Origin: Castor canadensis
Taxonomy: Eukaryota; Chordata; Mammalia; Rodentia; Castoridae
Direction of reading: 5' to 3'
Assembly: GCF_047511655.1 (NCBI RefSeq)
Contig: NC_133395.1
Span: forward strand, 147,364,318 to 147,428,317
DNA: 64,000 nucleotides
The translations under genes were made by a program, and so were the position numbers. This document shows, piece after piece, positions 40,701 to 52,700 of this stretch (its first letter is position 1; the number at the start of each line of letters is the position of its first letter). The notes below the pieces were generated by a model. That model saw only the letters and a list, made by a program, of their open reading frames with translations. It searched no databases and had not been told where the DNA came from.

Positions 40701-43700
40701 CCGGGAGTGACAGCTGTGAAGTGATGCAAACAGTCCTGGGTGGGCTGTGTGAACGCTTGCCACAGCAAACCCCAAACAAGCATCTCGCTGTGACATCCAG
40801 CCACAGAGCCAGCCAGGTTCCCACCGGCTGCACCCTCCTGTCTGGGACTGCAGACCCATCCTGGCTCCTGCCCCGCCAGCCACAGTCCACGTCAGCCAGC
40901 TTGCGGAGAACATTTATCTGCCTTTTCAGGCTTTTATAGCTGCAGGGTTCCGTGGGAAGTATCTTAGCTAAAAGATGAGCCTCGAGGCTCCCTGGCGTGA
41001 GCTCCGGGAGGTGCCTCTGCTGAACACAGCTCCCCTCAGCACCGCTGCTATTTTTGACACTCGGCAGTGTTCAAAGGAAGAGTCCAGAGGCGCCGGCTCG
41101 GAGGGGAGGTGCAGAACCCCTGTGCTTGGCCTTCCACCTGGAGCTGGTCTCCAGGCCCGGCTGCCTCCCTTCCTGCTCTCCCAGCAGGGTTTCCTAGCAA
41201 CCCCACCTTGACCTACCAGCCAGAAACCTGGCCATGACAGCAGAGGCCAGCAGGTGGCACAGTCAGGTTCACATCATGAGGCCTTCGAGTTATTTTTAAT
41301 ATTGGTTATTTGATATTTTTCAGCAGAGGGTTTGGAGTCATTTTATTTTCTCTTTAGCTCTTCCCCCTATCCAGGTCTTTTCAGGTGGAAAGGTAACAAC
41401 CAGATGTTTCAAACCAAAGACTCTGTTCTAGTTCCTTCTCTCCCTCTCTTTCTCCACCTTCCTCTCTCGTGTCTCTCTCCTTCTCTCTCCCCCCTCCCTC
41501 TGTCTCTTTCCCTCCCTCTCTGTCTCTCTCCCCCCTTTTTCTGTCTCTCTCCATTTTGTCTCTCTGTCCCTCTCTCTCTCGCCGTCTTTCTCCCTCTCTC
41601 TCATTTTCTTTCTCCTACTTCTGTTTCTCTCTACCTCTGTCTCTCCCCTCCCTCTCTGTCTCTCAGTCTCTCTCCCCTCCTCTCTGTCTCTGTCTCTCCC
41701 TCCAGCCCTCCTTCCCTCACTGCCATTATGGCACAGCTGCGGTGTGGCATCTGGGTCTGCCAAAGGCTCCATACTCAAGTTGGGCCATTATTTGAGGTGT
41801 GGGCAGGGGGAGGACCCCTGTCTCCACCAAAGGCCCTCACAAAGTGGATGCTACCCACTGAGCAATAGTCCCAGATGTGGGCTCTGTGGCAGCATCACAA
41901 ACAGGAAGAAGTTTTGTGATCAAACACACCTGCTGGAACTGGGCACTGAAGCATGGCTTGTGGATCACATGGGTTCAAGCCCCAGCCTGGCAGTGCCACC
42001 CTGGACACTTTGGGACCGTGGGTGGGAGGTTGCCCACCCTCCCGACCCTCTCCTTCCTCATCTGTGAAGCTGTGTCGTGGGCAGGCCAAGTTCACGCTGA
42101 CTAACCTCATCAGCCTGTGTTTGACTTTGGTCTTTCTGGGCCTATACTTGTACCTTTTCACAGTGTGGACCTGCTTTTCAGAATTAATCTTTTTCTTATT
42201 CAAATATTCATCCAGAAAGACAAGGGCCACACTTACTGGCCCCTGGTGAATCAAATTTGGCCCTAAGATGTGGGTTTGGGAGGCACGCTGGGTTTTCACA
42301 TTAAATTATATTAAACCTTTAAGAGAAGACGGCTGGTTCCTGGGACCGATGTGCTCCGGCTTTCCACAGGCCTGGCGGCTCTCTGGACTCACCTTGCATG
42401 ACTTTTGTTTTTCCTTCTTGGTGCCAGGACTGTGCATTGCAGCCCCAAGCCCTGCTGATGTTTAAACCCTCCATCTAGCACGGCACCCCTACAGGTTGGG
42501 GACTGTCCCCCATGATGTGCCCACTTTCTAAGTGACCCAGAGGCCAGGAGACCAAACCTTATAACCAAGCTAGAGTCTGACTGCTCAGGGAAACCAGGGT
42601 TGGCTACTGGAATGCTGGCGCACCCTACTTCATTTCCTAGGGCCCCTAGGGGGTGACTAATTCAGTGACGAGAGGGGAAACTGAGGCAGAAGAGTGGCAG
42701 ACTGATTTGCTGCATCATGAACATAATCCTGGTGTCCTCCACATGTCCAGGGTTGCTGGCTGAGAGCCCACAGGGACCCTTCTCCTCCACCCCAGGCAAC
42801 ACAAATCCTCAGGCTACAGTGAGGTAACACCAGGCAAGTCTGCTTACAGGCAATCAGGCCTGTCCTTTGTCTGTGAACCCCTATCAAAGGATCTGCCTCC
42901 ACTGTCCTTGACAACGAGATCTGGACAGCCAGCTGGCAAGGATCACCCTAACTCTGGCTAGAAAGAGGGGCTGTCTTTGCCCTGGGGTGGTTCAGGTAAA
43001 GTGGCTGGGGGTGTGAGAGCTGGGGAGAGGTAGACAGGGGGCAGGACTTTTGCTTCCCTGGATCTAGCCATACCTGAAGCCTTTAGTGTGCATTACCGAT
43101 AACTCCCTCCTTCTGCTTACATCCTTTTGGCTTGGGTTTTTGTCATGTGCAACCAAGAGAGCTGACCGGCACACACACAGCGTCCTGGTTAGTTCCTTGG
43201 CATGTCAGGACACGGTTCAAGTTCCCAACCCCAAAGCCGATGACATAACTTATGTCTTTGTGTCCCCATCACTTGGCAAGATGCCATAATGAACACTGCA
43301 GAATGTCAAGGACAGAGCCAAAGCCTGGGTTTCCCACCAGGCTGCTGCCTTCACTCAGCAGCTGCCAGTGACCCCAGCTTTTCAGCGAACTCTCACCTCT
43401 GTCTTGTTCCGGGATAGCACACTGGAGTCGATGGGCCCCAGGGACATGTTTGGCAGGACGAGGTTGAGCACTTTTGCAGCAAGGACCTGGACGAAAGACA
43501 AAGGAGGGCTGTGAGTACGTGCAGCATCCATGTCCTAGGTGGCAGAGGACATTAAATGAGAGTCCTGCCCAAGCTGAACACTGGCCAGGCTGCTTCCCCA
43601 AGGCTGAGCACCCACAGGACACTCCCTGTGACCCAGCTGGCCTTGATCTACCCATCCTGGGGGCTCCTCCTTGGGGATTTGGCAAGGTGGACGCCATGCT

Positions 43701-46700
43701 GGGGCAGGAGCGTCTGGTCTATGTCTTGCTCTGGGTTCTGTGTGGTACCTTTCCCCACAATCACATATCAGCTGCAATTATGAGTTATGGTGAGAGCTGT
43801 GGCCATGGCAGTGCTCTCACACACAACCCTTTCTTGGGGCACTAAAAATATCCACCGGGGGCACAATCATTCAGATCAGCAGAGAGCAAAGGAAGCAGGG
43901 CAGCTTGGGTCAGAGGGAATGGAGGGTGGTCTGGGCTTCTACAGCACAGAAAGAGAAACTGTCACCAGCCCGAGTAGGAGGTTGTATGGCAGAGGGAAGG
44001 AGACCCAGCTTTGATTCTGGCTCTGCTGGGTGGAGGACACGCCAGGCCCTCAGCATCCATGCACCTCCATGTGTTCAGCTGCCAGTGGGGACCTTGTGTC
44101 TCCCCCGTGGGCGCCACAGGGAAGGGAAAGCCAGGCACACAGTCGGTGCTTCACATGTGCTCCTTGAGCCTGAGCCTGATTCAAGTCCCTTCACCTCCCC
44201 CCACCTTTCTCCTTCTGGATCTCATGTGTTTCCAGAAAAACACAGAACCCGGATCTCATGCGTCTGTCTACAGAGAGGAGCTGCAAAGTGTGCACACTTG
44301 GGGCAAAAATGCTATTTCAAAAGTGAGCTGTGAAATGCTGAAATCAGAATCGATGAAAGGTGTGGGGTTTTGACTCTCAGGAAACATGGAGGGCACACCT
44401 ACCCAGGATCCAGCCCTGGCACGGTGAGCATGGTATGGGTGCCAGGTCTTGACCTTTACAAAATACTGTGAGGTGAGGCTTTATCCTCATTTAGTAGACA
44501 GGAAGCTGGAGGCTTAGCACCTCATGCTCAGTAGGAGGGGCCCAGAGGCCGAGGCGAGGCCACTCTAGTCCTTCATGCCACATGGCCTGGGTAGGTCTTT
44601 CTCTCTTTTTCTCTCTCTCTCTTTTCCTCTGTCTCTGTGTCTCTCTGTTTCTCTCCATCAATGCAAGCGAGCATGCTTATCTTTCCTGAGGGTAACCAAT
44701 CATAGCACCACCAATGTTCTCCAGGTGACGCCATTGCTGGGCGTCCCCTATCCTCCTTGTGCACCCACAGCCTCACCCCTCCTACTTCCTCAGACACCAG
44801 GGGCCAGGCAGAGAGTAACTCCTGCAGAACCCCACACACCTGAGCCAATCCTAAACTCCACACGGTCACCTAGCCTTTCCTCAAATGGTACAAGCCAGAC
44901 ATTAGAGCCCCGCCCCTGACAATACCACAGCTCGCCGCACCCGATCTTGATGTTCAGCAACCAAAGCCCACTCGCGTCGACCACTGCTGCCGATGTCCGG
45001 GGCCTATGTCAAGCCTTGGGCTCTGAATTTGGACCTTCTGGAGTAGAACTATGAGGAGCTGGGAGCCCTGAACTGGGGGCTGTGGTGGGATATGAGTCTG
45101 AAGTCTCTGGGGAGGACACAGTGTCACATGTCCCAGAGCTGAGATCTTGTCAGTCAGCTCTGCACACAAGCATGGGAGCTAACGGCTCAGAATTCTGGGG
45201 GTGCCCCACAAAGATTGGGGTATTTCCAAAAACGTATGTCAACTCCAAGAACAGGGTGCTCTTTTCGAAACTTAATTTCTGGAATTGGGATCTGTGTTTT
45301 CAAAAGTCACAAAAATCTAAAAAGAAAGAGAAAATAGGGCAGGTCATGCAGAGAGGCCATGGGCTGTAGGCCTGTGACCTTCATGGTCTCCACCTGCACG
45401 AGGGCAAACTCTCCAGAAACCTTGTCTCCTTGAGCAACAGCTTCCACAGGCAGTGTTACCACAGATGGGTCCTGACGTGTACTGCAAAGGTGCATGGGAC
45501 CAACTTGCGGGTGTTGTGCTGTTTGAGATGACCCTTCCACAGCTCCTGCATTGACCTGGGGCTGAGGGCTGAGTGGGCTTCTTCCTGCCACACTCAGGAA
45601 GGGCAGCACATTATCACAGGAGGACACGTGTGGGTCCCAGCTGCTGCTTTCCCGGGCCAGAGCAGCCGTCTCCAGGACGGCAAGCCGGCTTCCTACCTAT
45701 CCCCAGACTCAATGGCAAAAGGCTCCTCATCACTCAGGCCACTGCTGGACAGCTGTCCATAGCAGTGCCGTGCTGCTGCTGCCAACCACCCACAGGCAGG
45801 ATGGGAGTCCAAGCCACCTTCATGGAGAGGCAGGGAGGAGCAGGCCTGGCCCTGTGAGGGAGGAGAGGAAGAGGAGCACACAGTGCCTGCTCCATTTCAT
45901 CCGAGCCCACCACCAGATTCCTGTTTGCCAGCGAGTTACATTTTGGAGGCCCTGTCACCTGATTCCACAGGAGCATGGGCACAGACATGGGGGCCCAGCT
46001 TCAGGATTGGTCATCTGCAAAGAGAACAACTTACCTTTCTCTTGAATCACGTCCCCCTGAATGCTCACCGCCACAAGGAGCCGTCCTGGAGCGGCATTCT
46101 CACCACCCTGGAGAGGCTGGTGCTACAGGCTCAGGGTGGGAATGTGTGCTTCTAAGGACCAGCTCCTAACAAGGACTGCCCAGGGGCCAACTGTGAGGAT
46201 TGGACTGGCTGTCTAATCACAGACACAGGTGGGGGGCAGCCCCCTGCAGGAATGCTGCCTTTTGTCGGGGTCAAGTCCTGTCCCAGCGCCCCACTGGACA
46301 CCACCTGAGAACAGGAAGGTCTCAGCACATCAATGGCTGCTTGGTGCAGGTCAGCACCGAGAGAGGCCACAGAGAGGCTGGATGGGGAGCCCAGGGTACA
46401 CACACCATTCCAGGACAGGAGCTGAGGAAACCTCAGAGTAGGAGAAGCAAGTCTGACAGCTCCTTCTGAGGATGCACAAATGTCCCTGAAGGACAGGCTG
46501 GCCCAAGGGATGTTTTAAATCCACCTAGTAAGAACCAACTACAGAGAAGCAAATTGTTTGATGACAATGACATCTTGCTTAAAGGCAAAACTAGGTGCTT
46601 TAGCCTCTTCCCCCACAAACGGGAGCTGTCACTTGGGGCAGGACGCTGTGCACAACTGCAAATGAGATCCCCTTCCCAATTCCCCTAAGGTTTGCTGATT

Positions 46701-49700
46701 CACAAGGAGGGAGGAGGAAGAGAGGGAGGAGAAGGGCCTGAGCAGCAGAAGCGGCCAATTGTGGATGAGGGAGCACAGGGGGGGCTGAGCAGTGGCCTGG
46801 AGGCCACACAGTGAGGAGGCAGTGGGAAAGAAAGCCACAGCAACCCCACACCTGGACAAAGTGATGGTGTCTCCACCTGGTGACTGTGATCATCTCCCTC
46901 AGCCTCCAGCACCGGCAGCAAGAGCCCTGCCCCCCAGTGTCAAGGGCAGATGAGGAACTCAGAGGGAGGTGCTCACCGATAACTGAAGTGTTAATGGGAT
47001 CCAAAACAATACCAATCTCGCTGCTTTTTCAAACGAGTCTTTCAGAATCCTTGGATAGTCCTGTGGGGTGTGGAGAGAGCTTTGGGCCCAGCATGGGAGA
47101 GAGGAGGCCTGGATGGCCCCACTGCCCAGCTGACATCAGCCCCACTTCCCATGACCCCAACATACCAAGTCAGGTTCGTGCCACCCCAAAGCTCCCAAGA
47201 TGCCAACTTCACCCAGAGCCCAGGTGATGTCGCCTGAGAACAATGTGGGGGCAAGACCTGTGACGATAGGCTGTTCAGTTGCTAGATCCTGACCTTGGAA
47301 GAGGCCATGATGTGGGAAATCAGACAAGGGGGTGGGAGGCAGATGGATTCAACTCTGGATGTGAATCCCTGAGGAAGCCTGTGACCCCACTTTTTTTCAT
47401 CTGTAAAAAGGGGATAACAAATCCAAACCCAAAGTACTGCCGGGAGGGTCAGATGGACCCAATCCCCACAGAGCGGATCCCTTACTCCCCTCTTGTCCCT
47501 GAAAAGAAACCCAGTAAATACTTGTGGGTAAACTGACGGAGGAAGCAAATGGCATTTCAAGCAGAGAAAGCAAGGGACAGCACAGCCCCTTAGGAACAAG
47601 ACCAGCTCTCCTATGACCAAAGTTGACCCCCCCAGTGAGCAGGACACTAGGGGACATGCGAGTCCTCAACTCATACTGGGGACATCCTGGGTCAACTGAG
47701 CGTCCGTCACTGTAAGCACAACAGACACGCACAAGTGCCTTTATTGATCCTGAAGGTTTTAATGGCTCCCTGGATCATTTTTAAGCATCTGCCAGCAAAG
47801 CACTTGCCACAAGGAGGTAATTACCATCTCTTTCTTCTAATGCAGAACCAGCAAGCTGACCTGTGGGACGGAGGCCAGGGCTCCACGCTTTGTGACCGGG
47901 GACAAGGGACAGCTATAGTTGTGACACTCAGGGTCACACCAGATTTTCTTGGGAGGAAAAGCACATCTCGAGGCCTACAAAAGGAAATGTCTGGTGCCTT
48001 CCCATGAATCTCCCAAGGAAGACAGGACTTTGAGCAGGGGCTCGGTGACGTGTGTTGAGGGGACCTGCTGGGTAAGTGGCTCGTTCTTTGAATCATATGT
48101 TTGCAGGAATCTGAGCCTGCAGCAGCCAGACAGCTGATGCCTGTAGACAGAGGAAAGGTCCCATCCAAAGCTCATGGCTGCTGACCAACAGGCCAGTTCA
48201 GGACCACAGCCAAGCACTGGTTCCTGGGTCTACATTCACCTGCAGGTTGAAAGAGCACCAGTGTCCCCTTCCTTCCATTTCCCTCCAGCCCTTGCTGCCC
48301 CAGGGCCATCTGGAGGCCAGTGACCAACAACAGACTCCTGACTTTCACATGGGAAGTGGGCTCCAGGCAAGGGCTGCTGGTTTTGGGGTGAAAGGATGTT
48401 CCTGTGCTCACTGGTTGACGGTGCTCGAGCTGACCTTGAGCAGAACAATGGGAATTGCTTCCTCTCCTTCCAGGGCGGTGCCTGAGAGGAAACTGTGCCC
48501 AGGCACTGGAACCTTGAGACTTTGTAACCTCTCTCACAGTGACAACGCCCTCTGCCTACCTTGGCAAGGTGCCCAGTGGGGCTGGGAGGGGGCGTCCTGT
48601 ATCACCGGCCAGTTCCTACACCCTTCCCAGGACCCTGGGTAGAGCAAGGTGTTTGAGATATTTCCCTTCTGGCAGGTGGAGCCCCAGCCTCCTCCCCTGA
48701 GGCTTCCAGAGAAAGATGGGGCCTGTAACCTGTGGCCCTCTCCTGGATGATGTCCCAGACAAGCAGAGGCCAGAGTCTCAGGGTGACAGCCAGGGGCTCC
48801 ACCTATGTACCAGGTGTTACCCACAGAGAAGATCGTCACAGAAAGGTCTCACAAACAGCTGAGACTTCCTCTTTGGAATTTTTGTTTCTGATGTCTAAGT
48901 TGCCACTGTCTTTGTGAAAATTCATCCTGGCAGACAGTGCGGGCCAGCCTCCATCCTCATTGTCTCTTGCTCAGTGCTAAATATATCTCGGCTGTTGAAA
49001 ATAGCCTCGATGTGAGACCCAGAAGGCAGTGAGGTTTCGGGGTGGGGGGTGACCAACAGCCACTTGTCCCAGGTGTGTGGGCTGGTCATTTTTTGCACCC
49101 GTCTGTGCTTGAAGACACAGTGGCTCAGGCTGCCTACCTTATTGACTGCGGGACTTGCTCTAACAGGTGCTTGGCACCAAAAAGCTGTTGGATGCTTTTT
49201 GTTTTGTTTTGTTGTTTGGTGCAGGGGATGGAACCCAGGGCCTCATACACACTAGGCAAAGTGCTCCGCCACTGGGCTGCATCCCAGTCCTTGTTGAACA
49301 GCTTGATGAGTGAGGTCTGAGCTCCAGGTTGTGCTCTGCTGCCCCTTCACAGTGAGATGCATGGAAGCCCCTCACCCACCACTGTCCCCCCCAGAACATA
49401 GAGGCAGAAGGCGGCTCCATCCCTGAGACTCAAAGCGACTGGAAATGACCTGAAGTTGGATCATCAGCGACTGGACCTAAATCAGGAGCTGTCCCTAAAG
49501 GGGGACCCTTTTAAAATGCTGACAGGGGAGTTGCACCAAGAAGTGTGGCTAAATAAAAATGGCAAAATAAAACCAGACTCCCTCCCCCCTACAAAAGCAA
49601 ACATGCCAACCAAAAGAAGAAAAAGAGACCAGAAATGCTCCCAAAGCCTGCAGAGCACCTCCCATCTGCACAGAGACAGAAGTGGAATGTGCACTGGCTG

Positions 49701-52700
49701 CAGATGCAGCGCTGCATGCAACAACCGAGCTGCCCTTGGTTGTCTCTTGAATGTGGAACTGAATGAACAAATTATCCTTAAACTTAAAAGCCAAAGATTC
49801 TGGGGTGTTCTTTCAGGGAGCTTGCCAGAGAAGACTAGACCACATGTGGAGGGCAGTCGAGTGTCCCAGGGCAGGTGGACCAATGAATCACAGACCGTGT
49901 CAACAGAAACCACCAAGGCCTGCAAGCAGCAACAGATCCAGGGCAGGAGGCGCCCAGGTTGGGCAAAGGGAAATCTGATTTGTCTTGGTTAATAAGCAGA
50001 GACCTGTGCCTCCAGGGACGGCCGGCTCCTGATTTGACAAGGTGATCTATTAGCACCAGGCTTGGAAGGTCACACAGTGCTGGCCTTTCCCAGAAGTGCC
50101 GCCTCTGCTGGTCCTCCTGGGAGCCCTTGGGGACTCTGGGGGGAAACACGGCCAGTCCTTCCTTGGGGCCATGTCCTCTGTGCACTGTATCTGAAAGGCT
50201 TTCTAGATCCTGGCTCTTCTCCAAGGGAAACATCCACTGTAGGAGCATCCATTTTCTTCTGTGGGGACACAGATGGAGTGGGCTGGCCCACCAGATCCAA
50301 ATCCCTCACACAGGTGGTGTTGATCTTGGTGAGTCACTCAGCCTCCTCAGGCCTCAGTTTTCCCTCCTGGAACACTGGTCCTCATCCTCCCCTAGGCTGA
50401 GGTAAGTAACGGACAGCACAGGCCTGGCTGTGCTGAGTAACACAGGCCTCCAAAACCAAATCGCCAGAGAGCTGTGGAGTGTGCTCTCAGGGACCTTCCT
50501 CAGGGACCATTTTGCCCCATGCCACTTAGGTAAGAACTGGTGACTGATTTGGCCTCATGCCACCTAGTCACAGTCCTTCAGGGAGCATTGGGTAGGTCAC
50601 GCGCCTGACACATTTACACAATGCAGGGATCACACTGCGTTCCTCTCCACGCTCAGGGACCAGAACGTCCCATGCAGACCTCTGCTGAGCCCACTCAGCC
50701 CTGAGACTTACTACTGGTCATAAGTCACCTGTCCCCTGTGGTCTGTAGCCCACAGGAAGCTCCTTCAAGTGAGCCACCCCCTCTCTTCTCAGGCAGTTTC
50801 ACTGTGGGAGTGCCCCAGGTTTCTCTTCTGCCCAGCCCATCTCCGTTTCAGATCTCAGAGATTCTCGGGATCTAAGTGGAAGCAGGTCTCTATGGTCCTA
50901 GACCGGAAGAATAGTGGGATATTCTTATGGCTCCCCTCTGGTACTGTGCTCCACTGCTCAGCCCCAAGGAGATTGCCAGGGACATGAGCTAATGCCACGA
51001 TTTAAATGGCTCCTCTGTCATTTGGTGGTGAGGCCTGTGGGGCTGGGTCCTCCCATGCACCTGACCCCGTGACCCACCACCTCACCTTTGCTCCCTCTGA
51101 GCCCTGGCTCAGCAGGCAGCCAGAATCTGCAGCGCAGGGGGAGCTGGGCTTTCCAGGGGGTACCCGGGGCTGAATAACTCCACCCTTGCGGGGCTTGTCT
51201 GGCATCTACACTTAGCTTTCACGCCCTGCTAGGACAGATCTACGCTGACGCCATGTCAACAGCCCATATTCGTCTGGAGGCAGCCCAGCGGGACCACTGG
51301 CTTCATCTCCTTTGTCTGGGATAGAAGGGACCAGTCTAGTTCTAGGCGTTGTTTGTTGGCTCATTTGCCTGGGCATCAACCATGTGTGCAGCTCACACGG
51401 AACACTAAATCCAGAAAAGCAGGGTGTGTCCATTACAGTCAAAGGCTGAAAGCGCTCACCTATGTGAGCACAGGTGGTGCACAACAACTGGGAATTGCTC
51501 ACAAGTCCCCTCACTAGTCCCTTTCTGCTGAAGTTTCATGGCAAAATAGCTCAAGTCTTGAATGTGAATTGTTAACAAGTGTGACTTTGCTGGACACAGA
51601 ATGCATGTGACCTTTTCTCCCGTTAACTTTTGCCAGTAAAACAGACGCAAACAGGAAGGCACTTTCCTCTGTGTTTGGGGAAGACACACCTGACTTCAGA
51701 AATGACAGATCCCAGTGGCAGCAGTATTTGATATTTGTCCAAACTCTTGCTCAATAGTGTACATAGCTCAGGAATGGCCTTTGGTCCACTGACCCAGGCC
51801 AGCTATAAATGGACAGTCCATGTCCCAGGAACCTGCAGGAACAGTACAGATAGGAATGTCCTTTTACCTTGAAAGTTGTTGCTGATTCGGGGCTGGCGAT
51901 GACCAGAGGTGAAATTAGGACCATGCCAGAGAAGTGGCCGGGCCTCTCTGCGGCCGTGAGGATGGCGATGGCACCTCCCTGAAATGCAAAATGGGCAGAA
52001 TGGCCACGTGCTGGCTTGCACCAGCAGACGATCTCTAATAAATGCGATCCCTGCAGGCCTCCTAGGCTTCGGTCCTGGCCAAGAGCTCTGAAGAGGACTA
52101 CCTTGGGATAGATGGCCTTGGATGCAGGGTAAACTAGATTTGCAGATATTTCATTACATGCTCTCCCCCCCCCACCCGGTTTTCCAAGAGCAAACATTTC
52201 AGAGAGATATAAATAAGGCTCCTGCTTGTAGGCCACAAGTTAAACAATAACACATTCCATTTGTATTCCAAGCCCAAAGCTGGCAGACCTGCAACTCATC
52301 CACTCTGATGAGCTTGAAATGAAGTTTTTGTTTTTTGGCGGGGTGTGTGTATGTGTGTTTGTGTAAAATCCAATCATAACCATAGATTGCTCCATAGAAA
52401 TTTAGGTCCTGGGAAAAATACACAGTGGATGTGGATGCAGGAGAGAGGGCTGCTCTGTTGTTTGAAGCTCACGGTTATTTAAACCAAGGGTTCAACACCC
52501 TTGACCAAGGAGCTGTCCCCTCCCCCCACTACCCCGTGGAGAAGTGGCAGAAGTGGCTCTTACTGGCCTCACTATGAAATGACACCAAGGAACAAAGGAC
52601 ATCTATGCAATACCACTTTCCCTGAGCTCCTCAATGAGGTCTGGCTAGCCACCTGATGGCCCCTGCAGCCTGACCGGGAAGCAGTGGGCAGTACCCAAGC

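Larger units (their letters stand above)
34952..43396 (-). other. MGLL: MGLL intron, 8.4 kb
   Basis: Holds a 15-base G run (36124-36138), SINE fragments (37440-37480, 38020-38065, 39086-39170), a TACC repeat, MIR remnants (40460-40620, 41940-42070), a consensus CTCF-like motif (41247-41260) and a 285-base polypyrimidine tract (41433-41716). Confidence 0.8.
43487..51867 (-). other. MGLL: MGLL intron, 8.4 kb
   Basis: Contains a CT-rich tract (44594-44660), MIR remnants (about 44460-44520, 47330-47480, 50280-50390) and one ID-like SINE (49199-49292). It has fewer repeats than the other large introns. No extra exon recognised. Confidence 0.8.

Noticed and set aside
41332-41868. 178-codon Ser/Leu/Pro-rich frame and its antisense Arg/Glu-rich frame
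   Set aside because: Produced by the CT-rich simple repeat; composition only.
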